Below are positions 31,354 to 41,847 of a stretch of DNA of 64,000 bases, piece by piece (the first letter of the stretch is position 1; each line of letters begins with the position of its first letter). Location of the stretch: positions 444,317,816 to 444,381,815 of the forward strand of contig NC_066581.1 in the NCBI RefSeq assembly GCF_024323335.1, written 5' to 3'. This stretch comes from Lathyrus oleraceus (taxonomy: Eukaryota; Streptophyta; Magnoliopsida; Fabales; Fabaceae). The position numbers and the translations under genes were made by a program. Under the pieces are notes generated by a model. The model ran no database searches, was not told where the DNA came from, and saw only the letters and a list, made by a program, of their open reading frames with translations.

Positions 31354-33025
31354 CAAGTGCAATGAGCTCAGAACTTCATCAACACCTTGCCCAAGCTTTT
31401 CCAGAACAATCCAAACCCTCCATTTCATAGAATTCTTGAAGATTTCATTTGAAAGCGAGTTGAATTTCATCTTCTGTTTTGGAAATTCAAACTCCAAGAA
31501 TTCATTACCATTTCCATTTCAATTGATCACTACAAGCAAGAGGAAGAGAAAGCAAGCAAATCCAGATCAAGATCAACTGAATTTGAAGCAACTTGGAGGT
31601 GATTTTTCAGAAACTTCATCTCTGCGATTCTCTCTCAATTCTTCACCATTCTTTGTGATTTTTGGTTTCCTGAAGTCCTACCAATATAGGTAACAAGATT
31701 GAGTTGCTTTGAGGTCAAATCAAAGCAACTCAGTTCATGATCCTCAAAATTCAAATCCCTATATCTTTTTATATGCTTGGAATTGGAGAAAATTGAGGCT
31801 AGATTCAAGCCCCTCGGCATTTTTTCTTTGAGTCCATGTCCTTGTTTTTTATTTTCATGGTGGTTGGTGGTGGACCAGTCCAGTGAGGTCCATCGGAGAA
31901 GAAGACCGGATCTAGGGCTCCGATGGTGCGTTGGCGCCCTTCCAGCCATCTGATGATGTTGAAATGTTTTAATCATGGTCATTGGTTTTAATTACCATTG
32001 TTGCAACGCGTTGACTTGGGTGCATAATGGATGACACGCGCGTGGCCACCAGATCTGCCACCTCAATTAATGAGGGAGATTTGATGGCCCTTGTTTTATT
32101 TTATTTTATTTAATTTTTGATTTTATATTTTAATTAACTTATTTTGTTTAATTCATATTAACTTCATTTTAATCCAAAAAATATGGGACTTTCACCAAAA
32201 ATCTTTAAATATTTTCCTCTTTCATTTTCAAAATTAAAATTATTTTTTGGATTAACTTTGATATTTTTCATCAATTAATTGTTTCTGTGCATATTTTTAA
32301 TTTTTTAAAAATACTTCTGACATTTCAAAAATCATGAAATTTTTTGTCTAAGGTCCTTTGACCTTGTTTGACCTAGGATAAATCTCTTGGCCATTTATTT
32401 GGTGTTTTGAAGAGATTTTAGGTTTTGATCAAATTAAATTGAATTTAAATGAATTTTTAATTTGATTTTTAATTGATTAATTGTGTGAAAATAATGTTGA
32501 GCCATTTTTATGGTCTTGTGATGTTTGACTATTTGTTTGGGCCTTGGTCAAGGTTGATTTGACTTTTGTTGGGTTAAAATCATTAGATTTAGAGGATTGA
32601 TGAAATGTACATTTCATTTCCCAAAATGAATGAATGATTTTAATTTGATAAAATTCCTCCCATGACCAATTTGTTTTTCTCTCATTTCCCCTCCCTATTC
32701 ATCTTCATCCCATTCTTTCCCATCCCTTTCATTGACCAATAAAATCTTAATATCCTAAGGCTAATTGGTTCATCATTAACCTTGTGTTAGATGAACCAAT
32801 ACAAGTATGGATGAGATAGGTCCATCATTTCATCTTTTCTTTTAGTGTGTGGTGTGTTTTAGGAGTTTGGTTCATTATGCCAAATCTCTAACATGTATTA
32901 GCACCTAAATTTTTATTGCCCGACCTCAGATAGTTGTGACTTCTACATAAGTCCAATTAAGATTGCTTAACATAGAGCTAAATTTTGACCTTAAAGGCAT
33001 AGCCTTCTAGTAAGTGAGATTGTAA

Positions 33026-33403
33026 GGGCCTGTTTGATATGGTTTTGAAAAACTGTTTTTTAGTTTTTAAAAATTAAAAATTATAAAATTTGTTTGGTAG
33101 TCTAATTTTATAAAACTATTTCTCAAAACTATTTTCTATTTGTGAGTTTTTAAAACTAAAAATCTAAAATAGGTTTTAGAGGTTTTGATTTTTTGATTTT
33201 TAGTTTTGGAAATTAGGAAGAGGACAAAACAAGAAAAAATGGTATTATATTCATCAATGGCAAATTTGTAACCATGTTCAACTTTAAAACAATTTTTAAA
33301 AATTAGATTACCAAACATGTTTTTTCCTCAAAACTTTTTTTAAAAACTTAATTTTCAAAATAGTTTTTAAAAACTACAATCTAAAACTCATTCAAACGAG
33401 CCC
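33026..33403 (+). mobile_element. Tourist-like MITE (PIF/Harbinger type), 378 bp
   Basis: Imperfect terminal inverted repeats GGGCCTGTTTGATAT and GGGCTCGTTTGAATG (reverse complement of the right end), flanked by TAA on both sides. LTR F carries the empty site (single TTA at 43374-43376 on the plus strand). The 3-bp TAA duplication and GGGC start are the PIF/Harbinger signature. The interior is A/T-rich with further inverted repeats and no transposase. Confidence 0.82.
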
Positions 33404-35451
33404 TAAGTCTCCCATATTTCATGGAATTGTGTGGAAACTTAGCCTTTTTTCCTTCCTTTGGAAGATGTCTTGGTTCAAGGATTCATGCTTGTGAATAGAT
33501 GGTTGAGTGTTCTCCAAAGAATGACTTAATCAATTGAAAAGCAAAACACTACTAACATCTAATTAACTTTGACTAACATTTGGCTAATTATTATTAATAT
33601 TGCTTTACTTTCAAGTTATTTTACTTTATGCAATTTAATTTCTAGTCATTTACCATTCATTGTCATTTACATATCATTAAACTTGTTTATGTTTATGTCA
33701 TTTTCACTTTGCTCATCTGAGCCATATATTGTGATTGTATATATTTGTTTGTGTATTTTGTTTGTGCTTGTGGTCTTAAGACCTTAAAATATTTAATAAA
33801 CAACAAAAGCCCTAAAAATGTTTGTATGGACTGTTGGACTTGACCTGAACATTTGGACTTAGGATTAGGCAACTATCCATATGCAAAAGGACTTGGCCAT
33901 TGTCAACATTTTTGAGACTAAGTGATTGTGGTTTGAGATTTCATATGATGCAAGTATTGAGATCCACGTGAATACATCTGCTACATGGTCTTGATGCAAC
34001 TGTTATTTTGATCTGGTGTCTAATGTTTTATTATGAGATATCAGGGAGTATTTCATCTGATACATGAGAAGACAAAGAAGACTGCTAGTTATGGGATTTG
34101 CTTGCTTGGATGTGGCCATCTTTATTTGATGCCTTGATCTTCATGATGTTTGATATTGCTAATTGCTTGTTGATAATTTCTTGATTCAAAATCTAAAGGG
34201 AAAATGGCTTTTCTATATGACATTCTTGTCTGTTGGATTGCGTCCCATTGGTTAGATCTTTTCAACTCTTAACTTTTAATTTTATGATTAGGTTAGCCTC
34301 TTCATCTTCTCCCACTTCTTAAATTTTAAAATCTATCCCCCTTTTCAAAAACTTGCTTTGCTTGTATTTTTATACTTAGACCTTATTTCATAATAGAAAC
34401 TTTGGCTTCATGCCATTGCATTTTTAAACTCTTTTTTAAATCAAATTTGTAAATAAATATAATCATATTGACTTAAAATTTCAAAAGACAAAAAGAACTA
34501 ACACCTATTCAAGCTTTTGGGCCCTTTTGTACCTATTTTAACTTAAATTTTGATTAAAATCAATCCACTCATTTTGAAATTTATACCATGAACTACGAGG
34601 TTTTGATCCCTCATTTTTATGTTGGTACGTAGGCACAAGTCCGAAGGTCTTGTCAAACACAAAAAATATAATCAATTAATTCTTTTGTCATCCCCACACT
34701 CTATTTTTCTCAAACATCTTTTATACCAAAAACACACACACACACACATAAAAAAAAGGGCTCCCTAGGAGTACCTAGGACACTTTGGATGCTAACACCT
34801 TCCTTTTGTGTAACAAACCACCTTACCTGTAATCTCTGGCATTTTATTAGTTTTGATTTGAAAAAATTTTATCTTTGGGTTTTGTTCGTACTTTTCCATT
34901 TTCCTTTGGATACAATAAAAGTGCAGTGGCGACTATGGTTTTATTGACGTTATGTTTATCCATAGCTTAATGGTCATGAATTTACCGCTACATGTAGCAT
35001 AGAGGGAAACATGCTTATTGGCAAAAAAAAAAGGAATAAAATATCTAGGTACGAGCCAAAAAACTCTAGGTACAAATGCGAATTACCACTATATGGTTCT
35101 AAATTGGTCTATATGGAATTCCAAAGAAAAATGTATTTCGGTTTCAAAGAAACGATATGTCACTAGGGTGAGTGGTTTAGGATAGAAGGTAGATAATGGA
35201 TCATGAAAGATATGGATGGTGCCTTAAGGAAGAATGAATAAATAAGTAAGATTATGGAGGATTCTAACTCTCGTGCCTACGTATTCTCATTGTGCAATGC
35301 GAAAATCATAGCAATCGTAGTTCAGCCCACTAAGGCTGAAGCAAAGGAAGATATTTGATAGGATTTCCAAGAGGCAAGGTAGATTGCTTAACAAGAAAGA
35401 GTGTGTCACTAACCGGTGATGGTAATCAACCACAAGGACAAATGAGATATG

Positions 35452-35797
35452 ATTGGCCTACACACAAGAGGATTTACAAGGCAAGAGTTCTGTCTAAGCA
35501 CGAGAGGTCTTATAGGCGAACAATGATTATGAAATCATTGGCCTACACACGAGAGGATTTACAAGGCAAGAGATTCGTCTAAGCACAAGAGGTATTATAA
35601 GACGAACAATGATTTTGAAATGATTGGACTACACACGGGAGGATTTACAAGGCAAGAGATTCGTCTAAGCACGAGAGGTCTTATAAGACGAGCAATGAAT
35701 AAGGAATGATTGGCCTACACACGAGAGGATTTATAAGGCAAGAGCTCCATCTAAGAACTAAAGGTCTTATAAGACGAACAATAATTATGGGGTTTTC
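35452..35797 (-). repeat. 86-bp tandem repeat, 4 copies, in G LTR
   Basis: Copies start at ATTGG 35452, 35537, 35623 and 35709 (85-86 base spacing). Each unit is two related halves with GAGAGGATTTACAAGGC and GAGAGGTCTTATAAGAC. The palindrome GTCTTATAAGAC is present in all but the first. A degraded continuation runs to about 35900. Confidence 0.85.
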
Positions 35798-38073
35798 CAA
35801 GGCACAAGAGGACTGATAAGGCAATCACTGATTGAGTGGAGTGGGCCTAAGCACAAGAGATCTGATAAGGATCACAATGAATAAGGGTTTTCCAAAGCAT
35901 AAGAGGACTGATAAAGAAAACAATGATTGAATGGATTGATTAGGATTTCAAGATTTGATCACAAGTGAATTTATCTAAAGGATATTTGAATGTTAAAGAG
36001 AGTGTGAAAAATGATCCACTAAGGAGAGAAATGATTGATGTGCAATGGTGCTTCATTGTTGAAGTATTGAATGATATGATGCTTGCTTGAATAAGACTTG
36101 TAAATTATGTGATTTAAATTGCACTAAAGTCTATGAACAAAGGGGAATACCTTGAGCAACTGGGTCAAGAAACTCGTACCCAAGCATATCCAGAATGAGT
36201 TAATGAATTCTCCACTTTCATCCATTATTTGTTTCTTAAGGCGCATGGTGTGCAACTCAAATCAAAATTGACAAGTTGATGATAGGAGATCCCGTGTGTT
36301 GATCTTATTTATGTGATTTTACTTGTTGTAGAAGACGACTTGACAATCATGTAATTCAAATTGTGATAAAGTCTATGAATAAAGGTGAATACGATGAGCA
36401 ACTGGGTCAAGCGTCCCATACCCAAAGATATTCAGAATGAGTTAATGGAATTCTCCAATATCATTCCTTCTCTATTTCTTAAGGCTCTTGCCACACACTC
36501 TGAATTATGATCGTCAAGTGTTGATACCTTTGCAGTGCTGGAGAAGTAGTCCACTTTGCTAGCTATACTTGATTGATGTTGGCTTGATGTTTTGATCTTG
36601 CATTTGAACCTTGAGGTCTTGAGCTTCTGAGATTCAGCATATCCACAATAGCTTGAGCATGATGAACTTGCCATATCAAGTGATCAAGGGTCTTTTGATC
36701 AGTTGAATAGGCTTGGGGATTATATCGTAGTTACAAAGTATTTGATTGACCAAAGTGACCTTTGGTCAACGCTAATCAGTGGGATTGAAATGATAGTTGG
36801 AACTAGGTATAATATAAACCTCTTGAATTAATCATCTAAATAAGAATCAAACAAAACTGATCAAGACCCTAAACTGAGAAATATTGGATAAAATTTACGG
36901 ATAAAATGGTCATTACGGATAAATTTGGTTAATTAGAGAAATATTGAATCATACAAAAAATTAAATCAATTAAATCTAATTAATTCTAATTTCCTAAAAA
37001 CCTAATTACCTCATTAGTTTCTAGCTATAGTTTTAAAATGTATTGACCTCATTAAATTAATCAAGATATAAACCTAATTAATCTAATCTTTAACAACTAA
37101 TTTCAACATTTAACTAAACTAATTAAAATCTACAATCCTAATTAATCTAATTAACCTATGATTTAACTACTAAATAACTAACATAACAAAAGGAAAATAA
37201 AAAAATAAAAAATTGAATCCAAGAAAATGAAGTTAGGCCTTTGTTTCGGCCAATGACAAAATATGGGGAGGTGTAAGCCCGAATTGGGGTGTGTTGGACA
37301 GTAGTAAGCAATCCGTTTAGGCCTTGGGCCCAAACCAGATCCAAATCACAAAAAATGTCCACGAGACATCTTTCTTCACATTCTGCACACGAAAAGTAAA
37401 AAAGAAAACGAGAGGAAAATTACTTCTCAGAATGACTCATGAAAATGTGCGGCGTCATTCCCCCACCTTCGTGTTTCCTTCTCATCATCAATGGTGCTTC
37501 AATATAAACCAGGTGCCCAAGCATCAGATATACAACGTCACATACTGAAGTAACAAAGAAAATGCGCTTATTACGAAAAAAGCTCAAAGGAAAACAATCG
37601 CTTATAGGATCCGAGCAAGCTTCGAGTTTCAATTTTCTCATTGTAGTTCAAGGTTCAAAAGTTCCCAAATTCAATTTGTTCTATTATCGTACGTGCGCAT
37701 GCGTAATGAAACAGTGTCAAAATCGGATCGAAAAGTAAAACTCACCGGATTGCAGCTCCGATTACGAACCGGTATGAATCTTCTTCTTAATCCTGGACTG
37801 CTTCTCTTCTTCTTCTTCTTCTTCTTCTTTTCAACCTTTTGTTACCATGTGTGTGAACCGATTGCGTGATTATCGCGTCGAATCGAAAGTGGTTGTTACG
37901 AGATTGTTTGGAAAGCGTTGTGAGCTGTGAGCATGAATGATGATGAATCTGAAACTGAATTAGAGTGAAATGAAGAAATAATGACCTAAAGAAATCAGAG
38001 AGAATCGAAGAATGAAACGTGAAAAAAATGAATAGTCATAGAAAATTTTCTTTCAATCTGAAGTGTGATAGGG

Positions 38074-38081
38074 CATTTATA
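38074..38081 (-). promoter_or_regulatory. Element G LTR TATA box
   Basis: TATAAATG on the minus strand, 1.2 kb into the LTR, like the position in B and D. Confidence 0.45.
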
Positions 38082-38602
38082 GGCGTTCGATTTTGTTTGT
38101 AAAGTTAATGAAAATTTAACTGAAATTCCAATTTTAGCTGGAAATGTAACAATATGTTATCAAGAAGCTCGGATTCAAATGCAAGTGAAATGCATATGTT
38201 GTTAGATTTTTAGTAAACCTCGTATACTTTGGGTGGTTAGTTAGGTTGGAAAATCTATTAGAATAGATTGAAGGGAATTCAGTTTTTGTTAGAGTCTAGG
38301 TTCAGTTTCATTTTTTGTTATGAACATGTAGTTAGACAGTTAGATTTATCTGTTTCCGTTAGGTTTGTTAAGGAGAAACTGTTAGTTGTGAAATGAGATT
38401 AATGTTGATTGTTGTTGTGAACTATTATGAACAATTTGGAATGAACTTAAATATTAAATATTAATGAGTTCATTATCATCTTAGATGCTCACCTATATTA
38501 AAAGCTAATTGAACTTAGGCACACAAATCAAAAGGAAAAATGGTAAATAAATCAAAGGTATAATTTAACTAATCAACATCAAACGGGCTTATAAAATGGA
38601 CG

Positions 38603-38655
38603 GTTGACTTTGGTCAACTAGTTGACCAAAAAGTCAACAGTTGACCAAAGTCAAC
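38603..38655 (-). promoter_or_regulatory. W-box cluster with perfect 17-bp inverted repeat
   Basis: Three TTGAC and three GTCAA cores alternate in about 53 bases. The arms 38603-38619 and 38639-38655 are perfectly inverted. TTGAC(C/T) is the binding core of WRKY factors. It lies about 520 bases upstream of the TATA box. Confidence 0.55.
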
Positions 38656-39288
38656 TGTGAGGCAAGAATGAAACAATCTTGGACCAAATGGACTATCAAA
38701 CACCAAAGGCCTACAACAAGCCCAAGTCAAGGGATGATTGACTCCAAAATCACAATGGCCAAATGTCTTACGTAGTAAATTAGGGTTCTGTTTGATTGCA
38801 AGGCCAACAAAGAAACCCCAAAGTCATAAAATACTAAAACACCCACAATTAGGGTTTCAAGATGCATCCTTTCTAATCAAGGTAATAGAACTATACATGC
38901 AGCTCCACACTCATTCTCCCAACACATGGACCCGTCATCAGGGTTTAGTGGACGTATCAAAGCTCCAAAAGACCAAATACAAGGTCCTATAGGATCATAG
39001 TCAAGGACTAGGCTTTTGATGCATAAATGGATGCCTTGTTGTAGTATCATTTAATCAAAGTCCCAAGGATCAAGAAATTAGGGTTTCCCCTCATATGATT
39101 GTCCATACTCCAATACTTAACCAAAACCATAATTTGAAACAACCGAACAACTTTGAATACATTGATGCTTGTATTAACATGAATGCATGATGCATATGGA
39201 TGAAGCATGAATGGGTACAACTGAATTTTAAGTCCAAGGTTGAATGAATTAAAGGTGAAAAGGGGAGGGCAAATTTTGGGGTACGACA

Positions 39289-39302
39289 TTTGCCTCTATT
39301 TA
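39289..39302 (-). promoter_or_regulatory. Element G polypurine tract
   Basis: TTAAATAGAGGCAA on the minus strand, directly before the LTR start, resembling GAATAGGGGCAGC in B. Confidence 0.6.
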
Positions 39303-41847
39303 ATCTACTTAAACCAGGATGGTCGAATTGCGAGACCTTTTCGAATATTCAAGGTATGAGTGGATTAAATACCTAAATTTATCTGAAATTTTTCCTGTTG
39401 AGAACGGACAAATGGGATATAGGGATGTCAATTTACCTTTTACAGGTTCATCTACTGGGATTTATTGATGTATTATGGGGATATTAATGGCAAATGGGGG
39501 TCATGATATGCATGCTATATGTATGTTTTAGTATTTTAGGAAACACGGGGCCATGTATGTTAAACAGAGAGCCCATAAGTTTAAACATGAAAATTTTGGA
39601 ATACCCTTGCAGACAAGGGGTTTCAAAATTGAATCATCAGTTCAAAAACTTGAAACAAAGTCAACCACAGAGGTTTAGAAAAGGAGAAAATGTCATCAAC
39701 CTTAAAGGTTGGAAAAATTATATCGATCATGTATATTGAAAAAGGTTCATCAACCACGAAAGTCGGAAAAAGATTTGTCAACCATGAAGGTCAGAAACAA
39801 AGGATCACCAACCCTAATGGTTGGAAAAAGGTTCTATGACGTGAAGGATGGAAGCAAAGGATCATCAACCCTAAAGGTTGGAAAAAAGGTTTATTAACCC
39901 TGAAGATTGAAAAAAAGGTTCATCAACCGTGAAGGTTGGAAAAAGATTCGACAACCATGAAGGTTGGAAACAAAGGTCATCATGTCTAAAGGTTGGAATA
40001 AGATTAAGCAACTACAAAGGTTGGAAGAAAGGTACCAATCAAACTGGGCTTTAAAAGATGCCAAGCAAGTTGGATTTTGAAAGAAATGTCAAACCAACTG
40101 GTTTTAAAAGGCACCAGGAAAGTTTGGGATCTAAAAATGCCAATAAAATATTAGGCTTTGATTCTCCGAATTTGCACACACGGCTTCATGATATGCTACA
40201 TGAATGATATGCATGAGTGAAGCGACGTGATTAATATATCATGTTGATTTATGCAATGGTTAAGCCAGATGCTCATATAGAGGGAGGTCGGAATTTTGGG
40301 CTAGGATAAGGGATCATCCAAACGTGGTTCTCCGACACCTATTTCTAGCTAAATAGTTGTTGTCATACCTCTGGATCATGGAGAGAGCTTGTACCTGTCT
40401 ATCATGCATCTGTCCCAATATACAGGGTATCTTCACAAATTGCCCCAGTTACCAATTATGGAGTAGTGCCATCATCTGAGTATCTCAAATTGGCTTTCCC
40501 CGGCATCCTGAAACTGTATTCTCTTGATTAACCATCTTGGGAGTGATTGACTTCTCATGCTCTTGAAGTGGCCTGCCCCAATATGAGCCTTGAAGTAATT
40601 TTGCCCCTATCCGGCTGATTTAGAGAGATTGTAGAATCTCGACGTGGTTGCCCCCGATTGATTGACTCTTGAAGAGCTATGGGCTATGGGATATCAGGAA
40701 TTTGTTCAACCTTCCCAATATGTATGCTTCCTTGATGTCAAGTGACTGCTCGCATGTAAAATGCTCATTTTGAAAATGATAATTGTAATGTCATGCTCAT
40801 GCAAGTTTTGAAACTCAAGTGTGTTCCCTAAGATTATGACATCTAGTGAATGAATCACTTAAAATGCCATATTAGTATCAATACAAGTGACAATCCAATC
40901 TTTAGGAGTCATCTTAACGCGATCTTACCATAGTATGCTTTCGAAATAAACCCTGCTTCAATTAGGTCCTTTAAGGGTTGTAACGTGGCTAGGTTCACGG
41001 TTTTAGAAAGAAAGTATATAAGGCTTAAAACATATTCTAACCCACTTATCCTCTATGATATTCTCATGTCCTACATTCAATTAGCTTAAAACAAGCGTCC
41101 ATTTTTCAGAAAAGGATTTTAAATGATACCAGTAATGATGGTTGTGAACCCTAATGAGAGTTTGGAGCGACAATAACTCATCTTTTGCTTTTGTTTGCAG
41201 TCATAAAGATTTGCTTTTGCTGAGGATTTTGATATTGACCCTCTTGTTTCTTTTGTTTTGTTTTCCCTTATTTTTTCCTGGACTGATCCTTTGGGTTTGT
41301 AGCCCACCGGGATGCCCTAACTTTTGCCTAAGTCAATCTTGTTTTCAAGTTTTTGACTTAGCGGGATTTTGATTTTCTTTTGATTTTTTATTTCTCATCA
41401 TTTTTTGAGCAAATCCTGTGACATTTTGCTTTCTTGATTCATTGCACGTGTCATGACTATCTCACTCCTTTTGTTGGTAAGGGATAACCATTATGAAATT
41501 TTGATTCTATCCTCTAGAGAGGGATATGATATGATTGATCACTTATGAGATATTCTCTTTCTGAAATTTGAATGCAAGTTCAAACTAACTGAAGACTACC
41601 CTGCCCCTGGTTAAACATGAGGGTTTTATGTGTAAAGAAAGAAAATCCCTACTTCAAGGCCCAAAGGGGTTGACTAGGGATTAACTACCTTATATCTCTG
41701 GTATTTAGGGATTGAACAATGCCTTACATCATCAGCGCGGTTTTATTCAAAAGCATACAGGCAACAATTTTTCATATTTTAATTGCATCATTCTCTTTTG
41801 ATTTTGTTTGAACAATAGTGTGACACTGATAAAATAAAGCATGAGTG
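39303..41847 (-). other. Element G 3'UTR
   Basis: Noncoding. It has about ten units of 29-33 bp with a small hairpin (39735-40040), a second repeat with CCAACTGG(T/G)TTTTAAAAG (40030-40150), and two stem-loops at 41279-41361 like those following integrase in B and C. No integrase codons are recognisable up to 41847. Confidence 0.65.
39735..40040 (-). repeat. 30-bp hairpin repeats in G 3'UTR
   Basis: Plus-strand consensus TCAACCNTGAAGGTTGGAAA, about ten units. Each contains a CAACC...GGTTG inverted repeat; one (39807 region) is CCAACC-CTAAT-GGTTGG. Confidence 0.75.

Larger units (their letters stand above)
31147..34992 (+). repeat. LTR E, right part (3' LTR or solo LTR), interrupted by B
   Basis: Plus-strand LTR of the C/D/F family ending GAATTTACCGCTACA at 34992. 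It has a TATA box at 31346, ATGAACTACGAGG...GGTACGTAGGCAC at 34590-34640, and GTGCAGTGGCGAC near the end. No PBS follows, so it is a 3' or solo LTR. B is inserted in it; its 5' portion is on the far side of B, outside the window. It carries a MITE at 33026-33403 and an (AC)n run near 34731-34748. Confidence 0.82.
34993..39288 (-). repeat. Element G 3' LTR (4.3 kb, 3' end cut by E)
   Basis: On the minus strand it starts TGTCGTACCCCAAAATTTG at 39288, similar to A and B starts. It contains a TATA box at 38074-38081, a W-box inverted repeat at 38603-38655, a (CTT)n run at 37807-37829, an 86-bp tandem repeat at 35452-35797 and the GAACTACG/TACGTAGGC module near 35276-35330. Confidence 0.75.
34993..41847 (-). 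mobile_element. Element G: 3'UTR and 3' LTR of a minus-strand Ogre-type element
   Basis: G is read right to left: 3'UTR (41847 to 39289), polypurine tract, then 3' LTR (39288 to 34993). The LTR end is cut by insertion of E: the GCTAATACC- and GGTGGCGAC-type sequences that should follow the TACGTAGGC block are absent. Its body lies to the right of F and C, outside the window. It appears to be the oldest element here. Confidence 0.72.

Noticed and set aside
31436..31693. Possible host gene fragment in LTR E downstream of the TATA box (85 aa)
   Set aside because: Related LTRs have no matching protein; it lies in the LTR transcript leader and shows no domain.
33026..33403. hAT-type MITE
   Set aside because: The GGGCCTGTTTG start can suggest hAT, but the flanking duplication is 3 bp TAA with an empty site in F, which fits PIF/Harbinger.
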